Assembly (NCBI GenBank): GCA_032622095.1
Contig: CP136069.1
Coordinates: 42,198,194 to 42,262,193, forward strand
Length of the DNA: 64,000 nucleotides
Direction of reading: 5' to 3'
DNA from: Siphonodentalium dalli
Taxonomy: Eukaryota > Mollusca > Scaphopoda > Gadilida > Siphonodentaliidae
The number at the start of each line of letters is the position of its first letter. Within the stretch, counting starts at the first letter, position 1. The translations under genes and the position numbers were made by a program. This document shows positions 11,445 to 21,297 of the stretch, piece by piece. The notes below the pieces were generated by a model. The model worked only from the letters and a program-made list of their open reading frames with translations. It ran no database searches and had not been told where the DNA came from.

Positions 11445-11680
11445 AGATGACTATATATAAAGTTTGGGGGAAATGAAAACTGTTCATTGAATTTGGTCGA
11501 TTCCCCTTCTTTTCCATCTCTGGTTCCGACAGTGTCCTTTTAGACATTTTACACTTGCACCATTATCTTCCCCGTAAAATGTGATCCATGCTTGACCCCT
11601 TTGGAGCCCTCTAGATGGCCCCAGATAATCTATATTGCGGCAGACATGAACAATATATATATATGTGAACTACATTGTAC
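11445..11680 (+). repeat. Dispersed repeat, second copy of the 4486 family
   Basis: It contains GACTATATATAAAGTTTGGG, a CCCCTTCTTTTCCATCTC stretch, CCCTTTGGAGCCCTCTAGAT and ATTGCGGCAGACATGAA, in the same order as at 4486-4795. Confidence 0.5.
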
Positions 11681-11930
11681 CAAATACCAAAATGCTGATT
11701 GGTGAAATTCCGAAGTGATGAGGCTAAAGTATTATAGAAGACAATTTCCACAACCGATATAAATTCTCATTATATCTACTGCTACATAAGCTGTAACGTA
11801 ATTCATAACAAAACGGATGTGCCACATTTGAACCTTTTAAATTATGTCTACATGTAATTAGTTCGCCGAATAACATATCATCATCACGATAATAATACGG
11901 AACAAGTCAGGGGCCTGTTTCATGAAGCAA

Positions 11931-13730
11931 GGTCATAAGATTATCTTAAGATGGACTTAATCTAAGATCTAAGGTGGATCTTATGATGTAACTTTTCCGT
12001 TTCAAGAACGCGTTTCACAAAACAAGATTAAGTCCTACTTAAGTAGTAAGTTAAGTTCCCGCTCATTTAGACTGGTTATCGACAATTTTCTACAGTCCGG
12101 AACAAAAAAATGTGGGCTTGTGCAATCTTTATGTACGGCATTGAGAGGTTATCGAGAAAGAACCGAGTCCGAGTTGACATTATTGTGTGACAGGGATGCT
12201 GGATAGCGACTGTGGTGAGGTGGGCGAATCAGCGCATGTATCTTAGTGTCTATAGTCACTGGCATTATATTCGCATATGGATCTTAGACTTGTATGAGTT
12301 CCACGATGTGAATTCGAACATGAGTACATCGCAGGCTCTTAAAATGACGAGCGTTGCGTTTACTGACGAGTGTCGGTGTCAGAAATAAGACAATATAATT
12401 ATATGGATCGATGCATGACTGCGACCATGGATTCACGCCGAGTTAATCCACTGAGAGCAATGATCAGGCTGCGATTTATTAAGGGGTGTCATCATTACGG
12501 GTTTGTATATCATATATACAGTATGCTGTACAACGGTCATCCCACCCCTGCAAAAAAAAATAACATGACAAAAATTTGGACAGCCTTGAAAATCACGACA
12601 TATGGGCGTGGGCATAAACTCAATAAAAATAATATTCTCTATAGAAAATTGTCACTATTCTAAAACATATTTTTATAAAGAGCGTTTGTGTTACCTTTCC
12701 TATGTGACATATCTGCTTTGTAAACAGCCGACGGAAATTTGGAAAGAGGAAAGAATCAATACATTAATTGATCTCATTTTACCCCATCTCCCCACACACA
12801 TATGGGATAACATAGAGGAGATTGTGAGCTTTGAGCTAGGCCATAATTCTTATCAAAAGTTTAATTCGTGGGTAATACAATTTTATAATATATATTATCT
12901 ATAGGTCACATACACAGCTGATAATTGACTATATCCTACATTCGACGAGGCTCGGGGGTGGCTAGTTGGTCTCTGTGTGTGGGGGGGGGGGGGTATATCG
13001 TGCAATTTCCAACTGCACCCGCCCCTTAATTGAAGCGGGCCAAACTTCCATGTTCGCGAAATGCCATGTCCACCCCACCCGTTGGATTTAAACTTTCCAA
13101 TTGGTATCTCAAATATTCCAACAGTTCGAAATTGTTAACCTTGTCAGGCATGAAATTTCCAATTGCTAAATATTTTGACCAAAGTGTGTGTGGGGGGGGG
13201 GGGGGGGTAGACAACACACAAACCCCATTCGCCACGTCCCTGATGATAAACCTGTGCTCTGAATTGTTTTTACCAAACTAACCCTAATGGGATACGGTGG
13301 GGTGCCCTCTCCAAACTTTGGTTTTGGAAAGTTTGAGGTACCAGTTGGAATGTTTAAACCCAAAGATAATTTGGTGTTGTTTAAGGGGGTGTAGTTGGAC
13401 ATTTCGAGGCGAACACCCCTTCTCACTCTGTAGCCACGATCCTGTATACCAGACGACGAATTGCCCACCCAGACAATGTACATATATCTCCGTAATTTGC
13501 AAAATAACATAGGCCGCCATACTTGTGATCGATATGCCAATTATCACGTTGGTCTTAACTTTAAGATTATCTTATGACACCTCACAGCAGTCTTAAAGTT
13601 AAGACCAAAGTTAAGACCATCTTAAATTAAGACCTTGTTCGTGAAACGCACTTATGACTGAAGTTTGAACTTATGACCATCTTAAGTCCCAACTATGTCA
13701 TAAGTTGCTTTCATGAAACAGGGCCCAGTG
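11931..13730. mobile_element. Non-autonomous DNA transposon with GGGCC...GTTTCATGAA termini
   Basis: The left end GGGCCTGTTTCATGAAGCAA and right end TTGCTTTCATGAAACAGGGC are inverted repeats. Subterminal regions on both sides are rich in CTTAAGA/TCTTAAG and CATAAGA motifs. Such GGGCC-GTTTCA ends are common in metazoan cut-and-paste transposons of the PIF/Harbinger and ISL2EU type. The exact superfamily is not decided because the target duplication is unclear. The ~1.8-kb interior has open frames of about 100 codons (12370-12663, 12602-12904, minus 13166-13540) with no recognisable transposase. Imperfect inverted segments lie at about 13080-13125 and 13315-13360. G runs are at about 12980 and 13192. 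Confidence 0.7.
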
Positions 13731-14154
13731 TTTTGTCCAAATATCATCATTTGCAATGTTTGTTTACAAATGTCGATATTTTCATCTGAGTCACTTAAAT
13801 ATATCACTTGTCGTGTCAAACTCGTATCTTGTGTCATAGAAGAATGAGTCTACATGTGTATGTGTATTTTGTATTGATCGAATGCTGTAACCCCAACAAC
13901 GAAATCTGGCAGAGAGTTCCAGCTATTGACCACCCTCTGCGTTAAGAAATATTTTCCTATGCCCGTATTAACAGTACGCATCTGCAGCTTTGTATTATGT
14001 TCTAAGATAAGATAAATATTATTTAAAAGTCGGAGGTAATAACATTATACAAACACAAGTTCTGATGATATTTTGACCCACTCTTGTTCTTCCTGGTGAA
14101 TTTCATTCAACAGTTTATATACCTCGATTAGATATTCTTTAAATTTTCGATATG
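13731..14154. other. No recognisable feature
   Basis: AT-rich spacer between the GGGCC transposon and the F1 element. No gene or repeat match is seen within the window. Confidence 0.4.
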
Positions 14155-14612
14155 TTAAAGGTACTCAATCCGATAAGACGGTCCCCATATCATCAAGTTA
14201 TAACAAAACAACATTTCTTCAAAATACGTTTTAGTTATCAGAATCGATTATTTACAACAAAATAATGCTATCCACTGTCAACTATGGTACATAATTTCCC
14301 AAAACGTGTTATCTGTCAACATATTGTTCAAGGAGATATGCCTGTATTATCACTTGATTATCACGAAATGTGGCCGCATTATCTTCATTTTAGAGTTATC
14401 CATCTTCATCCGCTTTTTTCCGAGACAGTCGCCTTGACGATTGTTTCCCAGGCCCAAAATAACTAATCATCTCGAGAAATAACAAATGTCAAAAATCTAT
14501 ATCTGATCACTCTGAGCTTTGATGTGTGGGTTTCTCGACTCGTATCAAATATGTTTTACCCCCGAAGCCAAGGAAGTAGTAAATTTGGAGCTTTATTTCT
14601 GATTATGCATCG
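14155..14612 (+). mobile_element. F1 element (TTAA-bounded MITE), copy 1, with another MITE inserted at its end
   Basis: It starts TTAA-AGGTACTCAATCCGAT, then GACGGTCCCCATATCATCAA, and near its end has GAAGCCAAGGAAGTAGTAAA and GATTATGCATC. The ends form a weak inverted repeat (AGGTACTCAATCC against AGATGCATAATCC). The right-hand TTAA has been used as the target of the double-hairpin MITE at 14613. Other copies lie at 15535, 17014, 22842-26053 and 36485. Open frames inside are short and not conserved. Confidence 0.75.
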
Positions 14613-15011
14613 TTAACCCTTTACCCAACAAACCGGCCAAAACCGGCCAAATAAAGCTTCAACAGCCTAAAATATCTTCGGTCTGTCTCAATAGAACCAT
14701 ACAAATATGGATATCATTGGAACCGGCTCCTTGACCACATTGTGATAGTTCCAGTTATGCCCTGTGCCAATGCATTCTCTTATATATGCGAGTCGACCAT
14801 AGGTCGCATCGCATATATAAGAGAATGCATTGGCCTAAAAAAAAAAAAAAATAACACTTTTTACCATTTTTTCTTACATTCTTTAACAATTTTATAAATT
14901 TTAATGTGTTAAGCCAATGCATTCTCTTATATATGCGAGGCGACATATGGTCGACTCGCATATATAAGAGAATGCACTGGCACAGGGCCCTTCTGTTGGG
15001 TAAAGGGTTAA
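14613..15011. mobile_element. TTAA-bounded double-hairpin MITE, copy 2
   Basis: It has the same termini (TTAACCCTTTACCCAACA and its inverse) and the same CAAAACCGGCCAAATAAAGC block as the copy at 9767. Hairpins lie at about 14767-14835 and 14913-14981. The left loop has one substitution and the right arm has one (GAATGCACTGGC). It is inserted at the terminal TTAA of F1, so it is younger than that F1 copy. Confidence 0.88.
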
Positions 15012-15534
15012 AGACATGAGATTGAGTCTCATAATTCGGTCTCGGCAGCGCAGATTTTAGATTTGCGGAACTAGTTGCCTTTCTTTGTATTTCTCTAAAA
15101 CAATGCTTTGATATTTGTGATGTGGGCTCCATGCAGAGTTACAGTATTCGATGATAGGTCTGACCATGCTTATGTAGGGTGATATACCTATATATTACAT
15201 ATTTCCTTCAAGTTTGATCAAATAGTGTATATGTCACTGGTGACGAATAAGCGCGTGCTTTCCGCCAACTTGGCAGCGTGCCAACAACATTATTTACATT
15301 GATTAGGCGGGTTATTACTATATTTTGAAAAGCCGCACTGACATGACACAAAAACCAGACAATGCAAAATGATTGATTTGTTCATTAAAGTTATATTCTT
15401 GTCCAACTTCGTTGCACTAACGAAAACATACACAAAAACAAAGAGGCAAATTGGGGGACTATATTTTTCATCCGAAATCTGAGCGCGCAATACTGTCGTA
15501 TCCGGTTGTGAAGCGTCTCAGTCAACGATGTAAA
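15012..15534. other. No recognisable feature
   Basis: Spacer downstream of the MITE. Open frames on the minus strand (15290-15490) show no known domain. Confidence 0.4.
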
Positions 15535-15649
15535 TCTAATAACTGTGAGTTTTGATGGATGGGATACTCGACTCGAATAAAATATTTTTTACCCCCGAGA
15601 CCAAAGAAATAGTAATTTAGGAGTGTTAATTAGGATTATGCATCTTTAA
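15535..15649 (+). mobile_element. F1 element, 3' fragment
   Basis: It matches the last ~115 bp of the F1 copies at 14155 and 17014, from GTGAGTTTTGATGGATGGGA through CCAAAGAAATAGTAATTTAG to GCATCTTTAA. Its terminal TTAA lies only 44 nt beyond the stop codon of the profilin-like gene. Confidence 0.75.
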
Positions 15650-15650
15650 T
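15645..15650 (-). promoter_or_regulatory. Possible polyadenylation signal ATTAAA of the profilin-like gene
   Basis: TTTAAT on the plus strand is ATTAAA, the commonest variant signal, on the minus strand. It begins 44 nt downstream of the profilin stop. It overlaps the terminal TTAA of the F1 fragment, so the element may have supplied it. Confidence 0.35.
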
Positions 15651-15693
15651 ATATAACGGAAGTCATATCACTATGGTTATAGCACATAGCATA

Positions 15694-16116
15694 TCAGAAT
15701 CCTCTTTTTCGCAGAAAGTCGCCAATAGACATCACTTGCTCATTTAAGGACTGCCACGAACCGAACGATTCATGAATAGCAACCATCAATAGAAGATCAG
15801 TGCGACAAATGGTACATGCAGTCGATTTGTTTCTGGCGAATATACCATTTCGACCGTCAGCCATTACAACCCTGTAGTGTTTCCCATCAATGTCAAGTCC
15901 CTCCCTTTTCGCTAAAATAGGCAAACAAGTCTTTTGTATGAGACTGGCCAATTCCGCGTCACTTATTGAGAAGTCTTTAGTCTTCACTAAGCATTTCTGG
16001 GTGGATAGTTCATATATTGCTGCTCCCTGTTCGTCAGCGGTGCCCACCTTTAATTCGTCTCCGATATATTTGTCCCAGAGAACATTGAAACCGTCATGCA
16101 CGTCAAGTAGAGCCAT
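15694..16116 (-). CDS. Profilin-like protein, intronless, 140 aa
   Basis: Profilins bind monomeric actin and proline-rich ligands in the cytoplasm and regulate filament assembly. The translation carries the expected elements in order: an N-terminal helix with W14-DKYI, DFSISDAEL (48-56), GLDIDGKHYRVV (73-84), a basic strand NGIFARNKSTACTICRTD (90-107), and a C-terminal helix ending IGDFLRKRGF (131-140). The aromatic normally found in the second strand for poly-proline binding is replaced (KCLVKT), and the last residue is Phe rather than Tyr. Length suits the family (about 125-140 aa). The start chosen is the ATG at 16116; the frame stays open nine codons upstream, but only to a TTG. There is no intron, so it could be a retrogene, although no poly-A tail or target duplication is seen. 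No frameshift or internal stop is present, so it may be functional. Confidence 0.8.
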   Translation of the reverse strand: MALLDVHDGFNVLWDKYIGDELKVGTADEQGAAIYELSTQKCLVKTKDFSISDAELASLIQKTCLPILAKREGLDIDGKHYRVVMADGRNGIFARNKSTACTICRTDLLLMVAIHESFGSWQSLNEQVMSIGDFLRKRGF

Positions 16117-16185
16117 AGCAAGTCTTCGTTGTGAAACTCTCAAAATTTACTTCGAATTGAATACACGTGAAACACAAAATAACGT

Positions 16186-16193
16186 GTATATAG
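16186..16193 (-). promoter_or_regulatory. Possible TATA box upstream of the profilin-like gene
   Basis: CTATATAC on the minus strand lies about 70-77 nt upstream of the ATG. It is the only TATA-like element in that interval. This is weak evidence because the region is AT-rich. Confidence 0.25.
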
Positions 16194-16203
16194 AATTTCT
16201 CTA

Positions 16204-16889
16204 AAACGGAAATGTCAGAAACACTGCATATTTCTTGTTTTTAATCCTTTATTTTCACGAAAAATTGCCAATTATCCATATAAGAATAACGAATCACAAG
16301 TTCACAATCAGCAACACAGTTAAATATCCGTTTATATAATTAAGATTGTTTCATCTGTTCGAAATACATATGATCCGGTCGCTGCAGAGAATTCCTAATC
16401 ATCGAAAGATCCCTTTTAATGTTATCGCGGCCGCATGTGCAAGAACAAAACTATATTCAGAATGGTTACACACAGGTTACACACAGGTTCGTGTGCACCA
16501 CATTGACTGCAATTTCACCCGCATACACGTCTTAATATTGAAATATGTTCACTTTGCGTGTAGACTAAATAGCTGTGTCGTGACAACAATCAGCGGTAGT
16601 ACATTGCAACCCATAACCATACAACAAACGCAAGGCATTTAAAAATCGTTTCAATATTGCTATGCGCTTTGTGTGTGCATAAAGTCTTATGACAAATGTA
16701 CAATCGATATAAAACGACCAGGTAGTTTTTGTATTGAGTTATTTATGTGAATTGATCCTTATTGATTCTGTTAACGATATAAGCATGTAACAACATAGTT
16801 AATACACCGCGAATGTTAGAGTATCCATGTATTAAAGGGGCGCAAGGCATTCGCCTTTTTTGTTATTCGTATGACGGAGGGTAGAAAGA
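16204..16889. other. Upstream flank of the profilin-like gene, no recognisable feature
   Basis: No repeat match within the window. Contains a small direct repeat GGTTACACACAGGTTACACA at about 16464. The 98-codon frame at 16346-16642 has no recognisable domain. Confidence 0.4.
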
Positions 16890-17575
16890 AATATATTTAG
16901 TATACGCTTGCCTATACAATAGCGGAAAATTACAGAAACGTAAATCGTCGTATGTGTCAATTAGAAGCTACAGTGAAATACGATATTATTATTTAATTGT
17001 AGCGTTTTGTTATTTAAAGGTACTCATTCCGATCAGACGGTCCCCATATCATCAAGTTACAACAACAACAACATTTCTTCAAAATCCGCTTTAGTTATCA
17101 GAATCGATTAATAACAACAATATAATGCCAACCGCTGTCAATTTTCTAAAACTTCTAATTTACAAACATGTTGTTCAACGAAATGTAGCCGTATTATCAC
17201 TTGAATATCACGAAATTTGGCCGTATTACCACTTGATATTAGAGTTAGTCATCTTCATCCGAAATTTTGTCCCGAGACACGGTCGGTTTGACGACTTCTT
17301 TTGGGCCACAAATAATTATACATTTCGAGAAATACAAATTTCAAAAATCGATATCTGATCAATCTGAGCTTCGATGGGGGTGTGTTCCTCGACTCGAAGC
17401 AAATATTTTTCACCCCGAAGCCAAAGAAATAGTAATTTGGGAGCGTTAATTCGGATTATAATAGTAATTTGGGAGCGTTAATTAGGATTATGCTTCTTTA
17501 ACTGTAGCTTGCCGAATTACGTCTTGACATGAAAGCGGTTTGCTACATATCAACTGATTTCTGTCAGAAATTTGG
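16890..17575. repeat. Host repeat interrupted by F1; uninterrupted relative at 43195-43430
   Basis: Flanks 16890-17013 and 17502-17575 match, in inverse orientation, two adjacent halves of 43195-43430. Shared blocks include AAGCTACAGTGAAATACGA, ACGTAAATCGTCGTA, CTGTAGCTTGCCGAATTA and AAAGCGGTTTGCTA. In the 43-kb copy the halves are contiguous, so the F1 at 17014-17501 is an insertion. Confidence 0.65.
17014..17501 (+). mobile_element. F1 element, copy 3 (most complete)
   Basis: It is bounded by TTAA (17014-17017 and 17498-17501), starts AGGTACTCATTCCGATCAGA and ends GGATTATGCTTCT. Near the right end a 32-bp segment (AATAGTAATTTGGGAGCGTT...) is tandemly duplicated at about 17430-17490. CAACAACAACAAC lies near the left end. 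No conserved open frame. Confidence 0.8.
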
Positions 17576-18718
17576 GTCAACCCGGTGTTGCTTTCCGTGT
17601 ATTGTTTAATTTGTTGTGTGCTATTAAATTTGAAAATGATGCATAATTTAGCAACTTTAAGCATTACTAATCCTCACATAATAAAAATAACAATAAAAAG
17701 AACACCTACAGTCTTTGTTTGCCGGAATACATTAAATATCTCTTTCGTGTCTGGAATGCTTGCAGCCGCTCGAGAAAAGACGATATTTCTTTCGGGATAC
17801 TCGTGGAAATTTCAAGAAAAAACTGTAGGTATTCTGTATATATATCAGAATTAGCCACGCAGAAACCATTGTTATGTAAACATTACTGTTACAGCGAATT
17901 GTCAACAAACATCGCTTGTCGCGCGGATAATTCAAATATTTAAGTCTACTGAATCTGTTGGGTTTTTTTTCCAAACAATTTTCAACCCTTTGACATTTTC
18001 CAATAATTACCTTCAAATATTAATTGCACTTTGGTATATTATTGGACTAATTGGACTTTGACGGCACATATTGCCACTGTAATAGTAATGTTGAAATAAC
18101 AATGGTTTTGACAACCGTAATCTCGTTATTGATATAATGACAATACGGACAAAGCTGGTTTATTTTTAACATATACTTGTTGATAGTTGTTTGACAGTCG
18201 CTCACAGCTTTTCACATTTGCCCACCGAGAAGGCCTTGATTGTTGTATATATGTTATTGCATGTTCCAACTTAACTGTTGGCTTTGCTAATAAACAATCA
18301 ATACTGTCCGTTGGTGGCTGATAAACTATTGAGTCCCTGTGGAAATTAACATATGTTTATTTCACAAAAACCGAAATTCCAGCTGGTTGAGAGATGTACA
18401 TCCATTTTGTGACACAGTCAGTATAACAAAACAGTTCAAACGCCTGGATTCTAGAACATAAATATCGAGCTTCTCGAATATAGATCCAGTGAAGTCGGCT
18501 GCATATATAATGAAACATACATCGGGTTCTCGACTGTAGCTGCACAATATACTAACCTGATTCTGATACTGAGACAACGTTGATGTTCTAACGTAATATT
18601 CTGTGTGTCGAATTTTGAAAATTGCCGAATAATTTATACCAAAGAAACTTTACACTTGTCAAATAGCCGAAAGCAGTGTCTTATCTGATTAATCAAATTG
18701 CAACTTGAAGCGATAACT
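17576..18718. other. No recognisable feature
   Basis: Several overlapping short open frames (for example 17585-17854 and minus 17732-18016) lack recognisable domains. No repeat match within the window. Confidence 0.4.
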
Positions 18719-19369
18719 AAGGTAGCAGTACACGATTTCACAGGTTGTAGGGGGTCTGAAAAATAGAAATATAAGTATATGGGGGGCATAACGGCCAGTG
18801 TAGTCTGTGTTAACTGTGTCGTTACTGGTTTGAAGGTTTATTTATTTTACAAAACTGGGAAAGTTCTAAAAAAAGTGAAAAATTTGGATACGCAACAGGG
18901 TTTTCGTATTAAGTGAAGGCCAACTCTGTGTTATTGGTTACAGGAAAATAGCTCGATTTCTCTTCCCTGAATTCTGTCATCTGGGCTCGCAAGACTTTTT
19001 TTCAAATTGATACGATAACTTTTTTTCTATTTCAAATATTTCTCAGCTCTATCATAGCTCTATCAGGTGGAAGAATCTTATTTACTGACATTCGCTCTAT
19101 CATGGTCTGTTTTTGGGTAGAAAATGGCCAATTTGAGTGAAAAAATGGGTAAAATTGAGCGGTTCGTGTGTGCAAACCAAGGGGCATAACTCAATGACAT
19201 ATTGTACGAAGAACCAAAAGTACATTTAAATGATTACACCTAAAATTTCTGTCGAAATTAAAACATGCTTGATTGGATATATGCCAACGATAATGGCTTA
19301 GCATTGATTTGAAGTACAGTACCCCCTCCCAGGTTGGCAAAATTGCTGGAAATCGTGTATTGCTACCTT
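18719..19369. mobile_element. P element MITE, copy 1 (~650 bp, TA target)
   Basis: The inverted termini are AGGTAGCAGTACACGATTTC and GAAATCGTGTATTGCTACCT. TA flanks both sides in this copy, which suits a Tc1/mariner-type target duplication. A nearly identical copy lies in direct orientation at 20647. No transposase is encoded. The high identity of the pair points to recent activity or local duplication. Confidence 0.85.
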
Positions 19370-19744
19370 AAAGAGACATATCAAATTGGATAAATTAGTG
19401 AAAATCTACTGAAACATTTTATCTTTCCTATCTTCATGTCTGAGTTACTATTCACAGTTTCTATTTATGACTGTTCTCGGAATTAGGTGCATTTGCTTGT
19501 AGAGTATTTGTATCAGAGGCTGTAAAATTTCATACTATGGATTCCAGCTTGACAAGTCACTGACTGATCACAACGGCAGGGCAAAAAACAAATTCAACGT
19601 ATGTCTGCTATGGATAAAAAAACCATTCCGGTACACATTTGCGGGGGGGGGGGCGGTTGGTGATATGATTGTATATGCATCAGTTACTCTGTACGATTCG
19701 TTTCGAGTGGTGCGGTTTTGTGTAATTACATAAAATTGACATTA

Positions 19745-19835
19745 ATTTAATGAAACGTGTTGCCACGCAAACATTTCAACAATGGAATTCCTTGGATACC
19801 TGGTGCGAAAAGCCATATTAATGTTGGAGTTTTGT
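19745..19835. repeat. Direct repeat with 20170-20265
   Basis: Both contain GTGTTGC, then CAACAATGGAATTCCTTGGA (CAACAATGGAACTCCTCGGA at 20208), ATACC and an AATATTGG/AATGTTGG end. The SINE lies between the two members. Confidence 0.6.
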
Positions 19836-19843
19836 TGCGTTCT

Positions 19844-20152
19844 TACATGTTTATGACGGGGCCCCCGGTGGTCCAGTCGGTAGAGTGCCATGTGCATTAC
19901 GCCGTCACAGGCCGTCCAGTGCTGACGAAGCTGGTTCGAACCCCGTCATAGGGAGGGTGACCGGAATCGTGTATCTGGGCAAGTTTGTCAGTTGCTTTCC
20001 GGGGGTCGGTGGTTTCTACACGCAGTGGAACAATTTCCCGGTGAAATTGAGCTATGCGTGGTCTTTCCTCCACCCGTAAAATTGACAACGTCGTATATGG
20101 CATAGTGGCTAGATCGACGATAAACCATAATAAACAACTACATGTTTATGAC
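19844..20152 (+). mobile_element. Full-length tRNA-derived SINE with perfect 14-bp target site duplication
   Basis: The body is 19858-20138 (281 bp). Its head carries an RNA polymerase III A box, TGGTCCAGTCGG (about 19869-19880), and a B box, GGTTCGAACCCC (about 19931-19942), as in a tRNA gene. A conserved-looking central part with GTGTATCTGGGCAAGTTTGT follows, then a tail ending ATAAACCATAATAAACAAC. The target duplication TACATGTTTATGAC flanks it exactly (19844-19857 and 20139-20152). It would be mobilised by a partner LINE. The SINE superfamily domain was not identified. A 64-codon frame overlapping it is a shadow. Confidence 0.92.
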
Positions 20153-20169
20153 TGACCACATAAAAGTTA

Positions 20170-20265
20170 TTTGCATGTAACAAAATGTGTTGCTAAGGGA
20201 ACACCCCAACAATGGAACTCCTCGGATACCACCTACGAATAGGCGTATTGATCAATATTGGTTAT
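20170..20265. repeat. Direct repeat partner of 19745-19835
   Basis: See the first member. Together they bracket the SINE, and each is followed by a G-rich run (CGGGGGGGGGG-like at 19643 lies upstream; GGGGGGAGGATGGGGGAGGG at about 20294). Confidence 0.5.
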
Positions 20266-20646
20266 TCGGTCTTGGTTGTGTCTTAACATATGCGGGGGGA
20301 GGATGGGGGAGGGGGGCTGGCTAGTAAATAACCACAGTGCATATGCTCTGGTCAGCAGAATAAAGATGTAATATGTCTGTTCAGACTGCCTTTTTGACTG
20401 GGATGTTTAGTTTTAAGGTGGTGGGCATGATGTCACATTTATAATTTAATTTTTTTTTTTTTCGCTATAACCAATAATTTGGGTGAATTTGGTTCATTTT
20501 TATTGAAATCACACTACTTATATTGACCTTATTTCCCATTCGCACTGACGAAATACCATATGTGTTATATATCAAAGTTATCGGTGTACGTCAGAGACTT
20601 AACTGGACATTTGCTCGTTGAAGGGGGATAACTCTATTTTTCCTTT

Positions 20647-21297
20647 AAGGTAGCAGTACACGATTTCACAGGTTGTAGGGGGTCTGAAAAATAGAAATAT
20701 AAGTATCTGGGGGGCATAACGGCCAGTGTAGTCTGTGTTAACTGTGTCGTTACTGGTTTGAAGGTTTATTTATTTTACAAAACTGGGAAAGTTCTCAAAA
20801 AAGTGAAAAATTTGGATACGCAACAGGGTTTTCGTATTCAGTGAAGGCCAACTCTGTGTTATTGGTTACAGGAAAATAGCTCGATTTCTCTCCCCTGAAT
20901 TCTGTCATCTGGGTTCGCAAGACTTTTTTTTCAAATTGATACGATAACTTTTTTTCTATTTCAAATATTTCTCAGCTCTATCATAGCTCTATCAGGTGGA
21001 AGAATCTTATTTACTGACATTTGCTCTATCATGGTCTGTTTTTGGGTAGAAAATGGCCAATTTGAGTGAAAAAATGGGTAAAATTGAGCGGTTCGTGTGT
21101 GCAAACCAAGGGGCATAACTCAATGACATATTGTACGAAGAACCAAAAGTACATTTAAATGATTACACCTAAAATTTCTGTCGAAATTAAAACATGCTTG
21201 ATTGGATATATGCCAACGATAATGGCTTAGCATTGATTTGAAGTACAGTACCCCCTCCCAGGTTGGCAAAATTGCTGGAAATCGTGTATTGCTACCT
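20647..21297. mobile_element. P element MITE, copy 2
   Basis: It is nearly identical over the full length to 18719-19369, with a handful of substitutions seen by eye. Left flank is TA; the right flank reads AA, so one TA is probably mutated. Same inverted termini, no coding capacity. Confidence 0.85.

Noticed and set aside
15890-16204. 104-codon plus-strand frame
   Set aside because: It is antisense to the profilin-like gene and has no domain of its own.
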